Shown: positions 1 through 10,433 of the stretch, in pieces
Layout: every line of letters starts with the position of its first letter
Numbering within the stretch: the first letter of the stretch is position 1
Assembly (NCBI GenBank): GCA_037127315.1
Contig: JBBBDQ010001156.1
Location: forward strand, 3,351,501 to 3,415,500
DNA length: 64,000 nt
Direction of reading: 5' to 3'
Source: Ascarosepion bandense
Taxonomy: Eukaryota; Mollusca; Cephalopoda; Sepiida; Sepiidae
Position numbers and translations under genes: made by a program
Notes under the pieces: generated by a model
What the model saw: only the letters and a program-made list of their open reading frames with translations
The model's database searches: none
What the model was told of the DNA's origin: nothing

Positions 1-88
1 ATTTTATTGGTTTCACAGTAAAATGGTGGGACCTAATTGCTCAAGTAAATTCATATATAGATGACACCAGTGAGCTAAGTTAATCGGA
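1..88 (-). mobile_element. LINE-A fragment, truncated by window edge
   Basis: On the minus strand this matches the C-terminal part of the LINE-A reverse transcriptase ORF best seen at 16246-17475 (the stretch after the fingers/palm, around 16390-16490). No open frame remains. The window edge cuts it, so its full extent is unknown. Confidence 0.6.
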
Positions 89-274
89 CGACTATATTTT
101 TTGCATGATATCATGATATCGTTATTTCCTGATCTTTTTATTAAATGTCCACTTAGTACAAGTTAGAAGAGCCACTCAAGATAGGGGGGTTACTGAAAGC
201 GTTTTCTTTATGGATTTATAAGCAAAAAAATAAATGCAAATTATGTGGATATATAAAAAACGGTTGACACTGAA

Positions 275-965
275 CCTGAAGAGAATATAGTGGTTAGGGC
301 CAATACCAGTACATATACCAGGCCCTCGATAAGAACGGCGAAGCTCGAGCTGTTGCCCTGGATATCTCTAAAGAATTTTATAGGGTCTGGCACGCCGGTC
401 ATTCGCGCAAGCTACAGGGCTATGGTATCACTATACGCTTGTTTGGGTTGATTCAATCGTTCTTATCAAACCGCATAATGAAGTTCGTCTTGAACAGACA
501 GGCCTCCAGACACTATCACACGAACGTGAGTATCCCCCAGGGTTCCATCCTAGGCCTGACGTTCATTCTGAGCTTCATCAACGATATCCCTGATGGGATC
601 AAATCCAAAGTCGGCATTTACGCTGACAACAACACCATTTACTCCATCAGAAATCTTCCAAGGAGTACAAAGATAGCCTTACTGTTGATCTTGAGAAGGA
701 CATTCAATCTGTGGTGGACTGGGGTACGAAATGGCACGTAAACAAAGTTGCTATCCGTTAACCATCATTGACAGTCCCTTCTGACCTCCATCATCCTTTT
801 TTTCACTCTACTCTCTTCACACCAGTATTCTCATCCTTCTCTTGTTCATTCTCTCATAGCCCCAGTAACTGGTTCCACTTTATCTTCGCTCTACTCCTAT
901 GTAACCCTTCACTCTCCTCTTAGGGGCAGTACTGCCTTGCTTGAGGTGAATAAAATAAAAGAACA
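275..965 (+). pseudogene. LINE-A reverse transcriptase remnant with 3' UTR
   Basis: Decayed non-LTR retrotransposon. An open segment at 439-741 reads as the palm of a LINE reverse transcriptase: the equivalent of GVPQGSILGP reads SIPQGSILGL, and the catalytic YADD box reads YADN, so the second catalytic aspartate is lost. Frame breaks lie upstream (300-438), where the residues matching the ALDISKAFDRVW region are still recognisable. After about 770 the sequence jumps to the LINE-A 3' UTR, ending in a shared tail near 955. Relative to the copy at 16060-17775, most of the C-terminal region is deleted. It is certainly inactive. Clade (jockey/CR1-like) is inferred. Confidence 0.8.
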
Positions 966-1410
966 AACAATGCAACCGTTCTTGAGAAAAAAATTATATG
1001 ATGGGACGTACTTCTTATCATGGAGTACCAGAAAACTATGATGGTAATTTTCTAAACGTTGTTTAGATATGGTACAAGAACGTTGTGATGCAGTGGATAT
1101 CGGCTTGAAATGAAAAATGAAGGAGCCGAGTTCGAAAAATATCCTTGGTAAAGATATTAATCCTTCCAGTTATGGGTTAAATAACAGGACAGATTGGGTT
1201 CTATAGCCGTGACAGATTGGGTTCTATAGCCTTGACAGACAACAGTCTATCGTAGAAAGTAATGTCAACCTACTGCAGGATAATCTTCTGCCCAGTCAGC
1301 CATGTCTCTTTCGAGACTTGATCGCCCAAGCGTGTATCACGTATGGTACTTAACTGACTGACTGACAAGGACGAACTAGGGGACGGAGAATTATTCGTAG
1401 TATTGCAGCT
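886..1410 (+). repeat. Diverged duplicate of 3565-3830, carrying a SINE insertion
   Basis: The LINE-A tail plus about 200 bp of flank is shared between 886-1073/1365-1410 and 3565-3830. The copies differ by many substitutions, but the order is the same: LINE-A tail, an ACAAACAATGCA junction, then a common unclassified segment. The copy here is interrupted by SINE-A at 1083-1364. The copy at 3.7 kb shows the empty site. Confidence 0.7.
1083..1364 (+). mobile_element. SINE-A (tRNA-derived) with target-site duplication
   Basis: SINE-A has a tRNA-like head (A-box-like TGGTGCAGTGGATATCGG and B-box-like GAGTTCGAATTCC in better copies), a body of about 200 bp and an (ACTG)n tail. This copy is flanked by ACAAGAACG (1074-1082) and ACAAGGACG (1365-1373), a 9-bp duplication with one mismatch. 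Internally, a short segment around the 'gattgggttctatagcc' motif is duplicated, and part of the B-box region is missing. Pol III transcription and LINE-driven mobility are family knowledge, not shown here. Confidence 0.85.
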
Positions 1411-2234
1411 TTTAGCTGTATAGTTTTGAACTGGCGGGAATAAAGAATGTAAAAATTTAGCTCGTCAATAATTATTATAGTGACAGAGTAACGAAGTGAT
1501 TGTGACGTTTCCAGTGTTGGGTTTGAAGTAAGTTTCATCACCTATAAACCCGTATAAACGTATTTAAATTCAGTCAAGTCTGGTAAGTGGGAATTGAGTC
1601 CAGATATGATGAAAATATTCTATTATTCGAATAAGTCTTCTTACAAAAACAGAAATCAAACCGAATTCTATATTCGGCTATTTTTATCATTTTTAAGGTA
1701 AAGTACGTCACTTGTCGGAGACTATATCCTCTCTGAACAAATTGTAATAGGTTACATTTTACCATCGTCAAGAACGAAGAACGAAGAAAGGGGTTCCGAA
1801 TGATATCAGTCCTTGTATATGACAATAAATGCTGGACAATCGCTTGACAGCTGAAAAAGAATATGTGCTTCTACAAAAAGATGCAAAGAATACCATGGAC
1901 TGAACATGTGAGTAAACACAAAGAAATTCCCAATAAAACTTATTTATAATAAAATTACCAACTATAACATTTTTAAGGCAAAATGACCAGCAATACATTT
2001 CATAGTAGAAATACTAGCAACACATTCTGTCTGCAGTTGCAAGCAATTGTATTAAAAATATGTTTCTTTGAGCAATGGCAGCTCTTAGTTTGCATTTAAA
2101 ATACCTATATTTCAAAATTAAATAACTTAGAGAGGTTGATATGTCGACATGAAAGAACTCTTTCATGACATTAATCTTTATAATATCTTACAATTTCTTA
2201 AACTAAACAAACTGTTTCTAAATGGTCCTGGGTA
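1411..2234. other. No gene; short minisatellite relics
   Basis: I see no coding signal. At 1945-2030 the minus strand carries about three diverged units of the 30-bp minisatellite that fills 53.9-60.5 kb (motif TATTGCTGGTAATTTT). Confidence 0.5.
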
Positions 2235-2365
2235 TGAACTTAAACTGCATCCGGCAGCAAGGCCTCTGATTTGGAGGTTGTGAGGAGCATGGAACCAACT
2301 CTTAATTGCTGCTGTTCCCAGGTTCACCTTGACCCTGAGTGGTATCATTTGTTAGCGTCTCAGCT
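2235..2365 (-). repeat. Fragment of the minisatellite-bearing dispersed element (right-end type)
   Basis: The minus strand contains the motif GGGAACAGCAGCAATTAAGAG preceded by a 'taccac...' segment. The same motif occurs at 39655-39700 and 60620-60690, in both cases just downstream of minisatellite units. This copy has no units directly beside it. Confidence 0.55.
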
Positions 2366-2450
2366 ATGGACAAACAGTTTATCTCCAAACTGGAGTCAAG
2401 ACAATATGAAAGTATGAATACATACCAACAATACATCTTACTCTCAACAA

Positions 2451-2814
2451 AAACTACTTTACAAAAATACATCAAAGGAAGCTGATCTACAAACTTATAT
2501 CTCACAAAGAATATATATTCTATTCATACATATCTAGTGTCAAACTACTTTACAAAAATACATCAAAGGAAGCTGATCTACAAACTTATATCTCACAAAG
2601 AATATATATTCTATTCATACATATCTAGTGTCAAACTACTTTACAAAAATACATCAAAGGAAGCTGATCTACAAACTTATATCTCACAAAAAATATATAT
2701 TCTATTCATACATATCTAGTGTCAAACTACTTTACAAAAATACATCAAAGGAAGCTGATCTACAAACTTATATCTCACAAAGAATATATATTCTATTCAT
2801 ACGAATCTAGTGTA
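2451..2814. repeat. 91-bp tandem repeat, 4 units
   Basis: Units start at 2451, 2542, 2633 and 2724, exactly 91 bp apart and almost identical, which implies recent amplification. Short ORFs across it are products of the periodicity. Confidence 0.95.
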
Positions 2815-2934
2815 AAAATCTTGTCAACCTTAAATAACCCATTGATATTACCTGGAATATTGACGAAAGGATAAGAAGAAGAAGACAGAAGATGGCAATT
2901 GACGATGCACTTAAACTTTTTTTTTAGCTACCAA

Positions 2935-3330
2935 GGAAATAAGTGTACGGAAGTGGGTTCCACAGGCAAAAAGGGCGAGCAAAAGTGATGGAGTAGAAGC
3001 TATGGTTACATTTGACAATTCTGACGGTAAAACGGTGGGACCTAATTTCCAGTCTAGTAGCAAAGGTAAATTCATGTGATTGAGGCACCCGGAAAAGAAG
3101 TTCAGAGCAGAAGCCGTGCCGTAAAATTATTCGTAGAAAAGACAAATGGAAGCTACATTCCGTCGGTGAGAAAGTGAATGATGTCGAGATGCAACATCAG
3201 GATCGATTAAATTGCAGATGCTCCTTTATATTTTGTCGAAAACCCCGAGATGAATAGCACGGATGAATGATGAATTTATAAATGTGCAAGATGGATTCTG
3301 ACGAAAAAAAAAATCCTGTCCCGACACAGT
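2935..3330 (-). mobile_element. LINE-A fragment
   Basis: The minus strand matches the C-terminal LINE-A segment (the region encoding the SFFSRASRLWNSLP-type motif and the upstream RRICNV region). Frameshifts and stops are frequent, and neither end of the element is present. Confidence 0.7.
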
Positions 3331-3339
3331 GACCCAGCC

Positions 3340-3515
3340 TTCAATAGATATAAATGTTGTTTCAATGTAGTTGTTCAACTTGGTTATATTCAGTTTTTGT
3401 TCGCCACTACAGTCGCCAGGTATTGAACTCACTACTTTTTGGGTCAAGTCACTGTATCCAACCAACACTTCTATCCACTGGGCTATGTATCTTTCATGGG
3501 AGTTAGCATTACTCA
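3340..3515 (-). mobile_element. Possible second tRNA-like SINE family
   Basis: The minus strand has an A-box-like TAGCCCAGTGGATA and, about 50 nt later, a B-box-like GAGTTCAATACC. Spacing and content resemble a tRNA head, but the body does not match SINE-A. It is a single copy here, so the family assignment is tentative. A related antisense B-box-like segment may lie at 39890-39960. Confidence 0.4.
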
Positions 3516-3539
3516 TGGAACGAGAATAATCTAACCCAG

Positions 3540-3660
3540 AGATCGAAATAAAAGGTTCGGTTAAATATTCCCCTTTCTCTTCGCTCTCGTCCTATGTAAC
3601 CTTTCACTCTCCTCTTAGGGGCGGTACAGCCTTGCTTGAGGTGAAACGATTAAAAACAAA
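3540..3660 (+). mobile_element. LINE-A 3' tail fragment
   Basis: Matches only the terminal 3' UTR of LINE-A (CTCTTAGGGGCGGTACAGCC, then 'cttgcttgaggtgaa' and an A-rich end). It continues into the flank shared with 886-1410. Confidence 0.7.
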
Positions 3661-3930
3661 AACAAACAATGCAGCTGTTCTTGACAAAAAATCATCTGAG
3701 TGAAACGTATTTGTTATCATAGGGTGCTAGAGAACTATGATAGTAATTTTCAAAGCGCAGTTTATGTGTGGTACAAGGATGAACCAGGGGACGTAGGATT
3801 ATTCGTCGCATTGCAGTTGAAGAAGGTAGGAGCTTACAACGGCCGAAACTTCATTAGTAAGGCAATAAATATGACGATAACAGTCCAAAAATGTAAATAA
3901 TGTAAATACCTCATCTCAGAAATATAGAGA
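3661..3930 (+). repeat. Dispersed repeat with GGCCGAAAC motif
   Basis: The second half (3835-3930) is related to the repeats at 19.8-20.7, 34.3 and 46.5-46.9 kb: it shares 'acaacggccgaaac', 'aacagtcc' and the downstream 'atgtaaat...ctcatctcagaaatatag'. The first half pairs with 966-1073 and 1365-1410. At 3773-3785 it holds the uninterrupted site that SINE-A occupies at 1083. Confidence 0.55.
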
Positions 3931-4027
3931 AACAGTCATTACATGACAAATAAATTTTTATCATTCAAAGCAGAAAATCATAAAAAACAATAAAAACAAT
4001 GACACCATTTAATAACGCTAAAAAGAA

Positions 4028-4870
4028 ACACCACCTCTTTCTTCTTCTTCTTCTTCTTTTATGTACCTTGTCCCTTCAGGACGTAGGCGATCATGGCCTT
4101 CCACGTCTTCCTATCCCTGGTGGCTCTTAGCACACTTTCTTCTGTAACGTTTTTCAGCCCCCGTTCTGTCATCCACCTGCTCAGGCCTTTTGAATATGTT
4201 ATCCGCCGCTTTCCCTTCTCTGTTTTTCCCTCTATCTGGCCTGTTAGTATCAGGTTTTACAAGCCCTCTTTTCTCATTGCATGTCCCAGGAACTTTAGTT
4301 GTCTCTTCCTGATGCTCAATATTAATTTCTTTTTCCTTTCCATCATTTCCAAAACCTCGTCATTGCTCACATGCTCGGTCCACGATATCTGCAGCTTCTT
4401 TCTTTAGAACCACATTTTAGCCGCTTGAAATTTTCCCTTCATCTTTGTTGATATTGTCGAACATTAGCTGCCATATTGAAGAACCGACATCACATAGCAA
4501 TCCAGTACTCTCTTCTTTGTTTTTAGTGAAATTTTCTTGTGTCTTAATACTTTACTCAGCTTCTGGAACGCGTCTTTCGCCATGCCGATTCACCTTTGGA
4601 TCAATGTGTCGCACCTTCAGTCTTCAGTTAAAGCACTTCCAAGATAGTTGAATTTTCGTACCTGCTTGATTTTAGCACCCCCACCTGTATTTATCACTTT
4701 GGGCTGCTCATTTTGCTGATGACCATGCATTTGGTTTTCTTGCAGTTTAAATAAATGCAAAAACGAGGGAGATTCATCCAGCTTCTACTGTTGTAATTCG
4801 TCATTCTTTCTTTAAATGATTGCATAAGAGATGTTAGCCTTGCTCAGTGAGCGTTTTGCCCCTGGCAGTT
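4028..4870 (-). pseudogene. LINE-B reverse transcriptase C-terminal remnant
   Basis: The minus strand encodes, in broken frames, the C-terminal part of a second non-LTR retrotransposon. Recognisable blocks are an NYLGS-type motif, 'KKRVLDCYVMSVLQYG' and the 3' end GGACGTAGGCGATCATGGCC. Compared with 6845-7382 it reaches farther toward the RT thumb but is more damaged. Assignment to the RTE/CR1-like group rests on remembered family features. Confidence 0.7.
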
Positions 4871-6840
4871 GCTATCACCACAGCTCTCCATCCTTAGCGA
4901 TGAAGACATTTGTTTGTTTGTTTGTTTTGTTTTTTGTTCTTTTTTGTTTTTTTCAGATGCTGAAGATTTGAGTGGTTTTGTTTGGCGTTTTCACTGGACA
5001 ACTTTCTGAATCTCAAATAATTTGTTGTTTTTTCCCTGCATACCTTAATATTTAACAACATGAAAACATGTTATTATTTTTATTCTTAGATAAATAATGC
5101 AATTTGTTGGGTCGTCGGTCTTGCTTGGCAAATTAACCTTGTGCAAAACACGTCCGATATCCCCACAATTTAAAAATCAAAAGGTTGAAGGGTGGATGTT
5201 GTAATGTGGAAAGATAAAATAGTTCGTTTGTACATTAAAGTAAAGATTTATTAACCGAATGACAAAATTGTAAGAAGAAAATATAAGTGAAATTTGTTAA
5301 CTGAACACTACAACATATTTGTAAGAAGAAAACTGTTCATTGAAAAAATGCATGTAATTTTGTAGTTAAAATCGTTCAAAAAGAAATGTAAGTATTTAAA
5401 ATGTTCACAGAAGTTTAGAGTTCATGTTTGATAGTAGCAGAATGTAAAGACTTATGTTCCTTTCCCTTTTTTGATAGGTTAGCTACAGAGTGAGGAGAAG
5501 GTAAAACAAATAAAGAAATTGTACTTAGAGTGTCCTGTTGTTGTTGTTATTGTTGTTTTCTTCTGGTAGCGTAGAATGATGCCGGACTCAATTTGACCAA
5601 GTCAGCATGAAGTTTCTTCCTTACATTATGAGATGCTATTAAATACCGCTCCCATTCTGACTGTCTTTGACCAGTCAAGAGATGTCGTTTTAGCAATGGA
5701 TTTGTCAAGTGTCCAGCTCCAACAGGCATTTTCTTCTTTAGGAGTGAAAAATAAAATTGACTGACGCCACATATTAATTTTCGATTTCGTATCCAATCAG
5801 AATTTTACTTTTCACACTGACCCGTGAAATTTGGTTTGGTCTGGATTTTTCCAAAATGTTTTTAGTCCTGTGAATCTGATTTTGCGGGCTTGCAATTTTA
5901 CTTTTTGTGTTTTAGTTAACTATTGGCTGATATAGGATTTGTATACGATAAATTCAACAAAAGGAAATGAAATCAAATTTCAATAAACATTATAAGAGGA
6001 TTTTTAAATACAACAACCGTTAAAAGAAACAGAAACATACAGTTATATCTCAGTAATCGGGGCACTTCCTAAACTGGACAAGAACAAATAAACGTACATC
6101 AAGAAATAGGAAAACTGATGACCATGAGTATCTATGTAAACCAAAAAGACCATTTATTTTTAACAAACAGTATTTATTTTATTTACTTAAAACATCACTT
6201 TTTTCTTACCAGTGCGCTTAAATCAAGGCCTCTTCGTATAAATAATAAATACATGCAAAAATGTGTGTCATTTGCATGCGTAAATATAGCGATATATTTT
6301 TATCGACGACTCAGCACTAAATTATGTTAAACTATACTTGCTGAAAAAGAAGTATAACTTCTAAATTTGTCTCCACTTGAAAAGATGTTACTTTAAGCAC
6401 ATCTGTTTCCTTTGATCTTGGAAGCGTTTAAAATATTTGCTATAAATATACTACTTCCCGTTACTAGCTTTAGTAATCGATAATCTCTATATTTATTCGA
6501 ACAGCAATGGTAGCTACAACAATAATAATAATAATCAAGATCAATAAAATTTTTGAAATTGTCTGTTGATTGACATCAGTGTACCAGGAGAACGAAATGT
6601 TTCTTTCTTTTCAGAAAGTTAAGTAAATACAAATTGAAAAAAAATGCCTCTTCTTAGAGTAACATTTATTCCTGTAATAGCGAAGGAAATTTCTGAATAT
6701 AATACCTGCTTATTTGTGCTTGTGGCGACATTCTTATTTAGAAAAAATTGTCTTCAATCGCAGGTTGAGTGAAGATTATTATGGCGATTGGTTGCCATTT
6801 CTTACTACAGAAGACTGATTGAAATCAAAGAATTCCATCT
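4871..6840. other. No recognisable gene
   Basis: AT-rich sequence without a credible coding region. A (TTTG)n/poly-T patch lies near 4912-4955, and a diverged internal duplication ('gtaagaagaaaa', 'actgttca') at 5225-5365. The short ORFs (for example 5547-5729 and 6118-6330) have no recognisable motif. Confidence 0.5.
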
Positions 6841-6844
6841 GTTC

Positions 6845-7382
6845 TCCCTTCTTCTTCTTCTATGTGCCCTGTCCCTTCAGGACGTAGGCGATCATGGCCC
6901 TCCACGTCTCCCTATCCCTTGTGGCTCTTAGTATGTTTGCTCCTGTTGCTCCTGGCAACCCCCGTTCCGTCATCCACCTGATCAGACTCTGCAGATATGT
7001 TATCCGCTGCCTTCCTCTGTCTCTCCTTCCTTCTATCTGACCAGTCAGTATCAGGTTCTTTAGGCTCTCCTTCCTCATTGCATGTCCCAGGAACTTCAGT
7101 TGTCTCTTCCTGATGCTCAGCATCAATTTCCTTTTTGTTGCCATTCTTTCTAACACTTCGTTGTTGCTTGTATGCTCAGTCCACGATATCCGCAGCATCC
7201 TTCTGTAGAACCACATTTCGGCCGCTTCCAGTTTTGTCCTCATTTTCGATGATATTGTCCAGCATTCACAGCCGTATTGAAGAACTGACATCACGTAGCA
7301 GTCTAGCACTCTTTTCTTCGTTTCTATTGAGATTTTCCTGTGTGTTAGTATTTTGCTCATCTTCTGGAACGCGTCCTTAACT
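6845..7382 (-). pseudogene. LINE-B C-terminal reverse transcriptase fragment, longest open copy
   Basis: A 166-codon open frame at 6860-7360 on the minus strand is the best-preserved piece of LINE-B. It carries the conserved C-terminal blocks: LDCYVMSVLQYGCECWTI (about residues 19-36), AAEMWFYRRMLRISWTEH (46-63), RKRQLKFLGHAMRKE (84-98), and a final region before KGQGT. In such elements this follows the RT palm and thumb and precedes the 3' UTR. Palm and endonuclease are absent, so it is a 5'-truncated copy. The 3' end (TGTGCCCTGTCCCTTCAGG on plus) is shared with the other LINE-B copies. Confidence 0.85.
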
Positions 7383-8053
7383 AATTAGGGTTAGGGGAGA
7401 AGAGATGGATAACCTTTCCCTAAGGTTATTAGCGTTGTATACTCTTCTCGACGGAAAAATAAAACTTTAATCAAAATGACGATTTTCTGGACAGCTAAAA
7501 TAACGGATTGCAACACGTCTATATAAATAAAAGTATGCAGCATATTTTTATTCGCTTCTTCGGCGACGTTAGTTTTGTAGTAGGAGGCTTATTCAGAGGT
7601 TCAGCACACACGCATACGAGAGAAGCAGACGGCTGTGGATAGTGGATAGGAGGCTGTGGCTGTGGCTGTGGCTAGGAGGTCTATCAGACGGCTGTCTGAT
7701 AGACCTCCTATCTATTAACCATTAATATATAGGAGGTCTTGGCTGTGCCGTCTTCCATGTTCTGAACTCAACTGCTAAACTGCCGATTAACTGACTAACT
7801 ATCTATTAAATAGGCGAGCCTCGTTTGATACCTCGTTACATACGGTGCATTTTGTTATATTTCGGAAGCGTATATTTTTGGCCTCAACCTTTTTTTGTCA
7901 AAACAAAACAGCTTTGTCACCTGGATTGTCACACTTACTGACATTTTAAAATAATATCTATTTTATTTTTTTAAATCTTGCAACAAAAATGCGAATTCAC
8001 TTCAGGATGAATTTTTTTACTGTATTAAACGACTATATAACATTAGCGTTGTT
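7383..8053. other. No gene; contains a strong palindrome
   Basis: Unassigned AT-rich sequence with a short (GGCTGT)n-like patch near 7650-7672 and the palindrome at 7673-7710. No coding signal. Confidence 0.5.
7673..7710. repeat. Perfect 17-bp inverted repeat with 4-nt loop
   Basis: Arms 7673-7689 and 7694-7710 are perfectly complementary around the loop GGCT. The half-site TAGGAGGTCT recurs at 7729-7738. It could be a cruciform/hairpin or a transposon end; no element was recognised. Confidence 0.9.
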
Positions 8054-8345
8054 TCAGTTAGTTAAGTTCCATACGTGATGTGGGCGATCATGTCTTGAAA
8101 GTGACATGACTGATAGGGCAGAAGATTATCCCAGAGTAGGTTGTCATTGCTTTCTGCGGTAGACTTGTTGCCAGCCAAGGCCATAGAACACAATCTGTCC
8201 TATTATTTAACCCATAACTGGTGGGCAGAGATGGACTGATACCTTTCCCAAGGGTTTTTGGGCGTAAGTGAATGCCAGGAATTCGACTGGAATTCGAACG
8301 CGGTTTTCCGATTCTTCAATCCGAGCCATTATCAATGACTTCACC
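8054..8345 (-). mobile_element. SINE-A, full-length diverged copy
   Basis: The minus strand reads from the tRNA-like head near 8345 through the CTACTG-rich body to the (ACTG)n-type tail at about 8054. The motif 'atcatgtct' with its mirrored partner and the conserved 'cataactgg...ttaatacc' block identify it. No clear target-site duplication was seen. Confidence 0.8.
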
Positions 8346-8349
8346 TAAG

Positions 8350-9043
8350 AAAAAATGTCGTTGCAATTTGTCCTTAAAATGATATTAACTTAAACTGCTC
8401 ATGTATTACGGAAGGTTCTGCTGACAAAGCTAATAGATTTTCTGGATATCGTTTCTCTTGTTGTTGCCGTTTACTGATTGTTTGACTGACGAATGAAAAT
8501 ATTTATCATTTCTTGTGACAATATTATTTTTTATAGAAAGGTTCATTCCGTACAAGGCCCTGGGGCCACTCGAGGTAGAAGCAGTTAAGAGGTAGTTTAT
8601 GCGAATAGCAGAAGAAGATAACGGTTAACTCTAGACTTGAACAGTTTAAGATTTTAATGATCAGGGAAACAGACGATTCCACAGAGCAGTGGTTCGTGGA
8701 AAGATATTCGAGTGAAAATTACTTTTCACAAATACGGGGGAAATGTGGATAGTTTGTTACAATGCAAGTGGCATGAGTTGCCCTATCCATGAAAATTGGA
8801 ATTAACGGGGTCAAGCAATATTGTTTGCCAGAGGACTTTTCTTGGAATTAGCTATAGAGCAGTGAAAGGTTAAAAAAAGACATTCTAAAGAAAGTTTTTC
8901 AATAATAATAATAATAATAAAACTCAAAGTCACCTATCAAAATACATGAAGACAATTGCTACAATCTAACATACTGAGGGTGATTACGTCCCTTTTGGTA
9001 TGACGAAATTAAGAGCGTCACGTGATGGCCGATGAGAGATGTA
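8350..9043. other. No recognisable gene; short (AAT)n
   Basis: No coding signal. 8902-8921 is a short (AAT)n. A segment near 8545-8580 (GGCCCTGGGGCCACTCGAGG) resembles 63966-63985 at the window end, hinting at another dispersed repeat. Confidence 0.4.
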
Positions 9044-9387
9044 CACTACCAACTATAATTATTAGGCCATCCCAGTTTTTTAAAAGAAATGATATATTTT
9101 ATACTATTTTTTATATCTATTACCAAGTGGATAATTTTAAATTAAAATAGAATGGTTCTTTTGCTATTATTACTTTGTTAAATCTTACAAATCACCCTAA
9201 ATTTTCTTCATTCTTTCATTGATGAAACTGCAATATAGGTAATTATTAAATATTTATGTTATTGTGCAGTATTAACAAAAGAACCATTCTATTTTCATTT
9301 ACAATTATTCAATTGGCAATAAATACTAAAACATAGTATGAAATACATCATTTTTTAAACACTGGGAGGGGCTAATGACTGGTAGTT
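9044..9387. mobile_element. MITE with Tc1/mariner-like ends
   Basis: A 344-bp element bounded by TA on both sides (9042-9043 and 9388-9389). The ends are inverted: CACTACC...ATAATTATTAGGCC at left and the complementary form at right. The interior is itself an imperfect foldback ('aatagaatggttctttt' at about 9148 pairs with 'aaaagaaccattctatt' at about 9280). No transposase is present. It is the same family as 18804-19200. TA target choice and end structure point to a Tc1/mariner-type non-autonomous element. Confidence 0.85.
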
Positions 9388-9389
9388 TA

Positions 9390-10002
9390 AGTTAAAGGAG
9401 TGAGAAATGTTATTGAGTCAACCGTGAGAGAGCAAGTCTAATGGTCCCAAGAAGGATCGCAAAGAAACTCCGCTTACCTGGCCGTTTTCCTTTCAGGACA
9501 TATTACAAGTAAGACTCTCTCGATTTTTGTCCGTTGGAACTGCTTTATTATCACTTTGTTAACATTTTTTTGCGTAAGACAAATAGTGACAGTTGTATAA
9601 ATATGCTCTTTCTTATAGTACTTTTTTTAGATGGCATTGCGGTATATCAAATCTATTTAAGCATATTTGGTATTATTTCCTTTCAGCTTTCCTGGTCCTT
9701 TTTTCCCCTCTGTTAAGGTGTTTGTATAGCATAGATATACTAATGCATACAATGGATCAGGAAACGGAAAATATTCTCCGTTTCTAAGCTTTTCATTTGT
9801 ATATTAAAACCATCAAATGTTTTTGTCAAGAACTGTGGCCAATATATAGAATCTTACGTAACACCATTAAAATGTGGCGGGATGATACAATTTGTGTTCG
9901 TGGACGCATCTGCTCGAGGATTTGTTTGACAAAGTAGGGGTTTTAGGGAAATGCTTATTTGCTTTCAAAGAGCTTTCAAAAGATAAGTCAAGGCTGAACA
10001 TC
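9390..10002. other. No recognisable gene
   Basis: Unassigned sequence. The ORFs at 9534-9716 and 9593-9787 overlap in different frames and show no domain. Confidence 0.4.
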
Positions 10003-10010
10003 AAACCTGC

Positions 10011-10060
<50 letters not shown>

Positions 10061-10072
10061 TTGTGCAGGTTT
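10003..10072. repeat. (TA)n flanked by inverted arms (cruciform)
   Basis: AAACCTGCACAAATATAT on the left is mirrored by ATATATTTGTGCAGGTTT on the right, so the (TA)n tract plus 12 bp of unique flank forms one long palindrome. Confidence 0.9.
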
Positions 10073-10373
10073 CATTAAAAAGAATAGACAAGGCGTGATT
10101 GTTGCACAAGTGTATATAAACACACAAATATTGAAAAAATGTCAGCTGAAAAAACGGAGAATCCCTCATAAAATGGGCGCAATCTCATATGCTCATGAAT
10201 CTTCGAAGTTGGCAAGACCTAAATGGCGCCGATAAGTGAAATGGTCGACTATATTAATTCTATTAATGCTCTATCTGCATCTCTGATATCGAGCAGTTTA
10301 TTGCAAAGTCTGCTTAGATTAAATGCCTTTCTAACAGCAACCCACTGAAAGCCAACGATTTTTTTTTAGTCTA

Positions 10374-10384
10374 CCAACTGAACA

Positions 10385-10419
<35 letters not shown>

Positions 10420-10433
10420 TATTGTTCAGTTGG
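10374..10433. repeat. (TA)n palindrome at the PLE1 5' junction
   Basis: CCAACTGAACAATATAT and its reverse complement bracket a (TA)n core. The PLE1 coding remnant begins inside the right arm, so the palindrome marks the truncated 5' junction. Confidence 0.9.
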
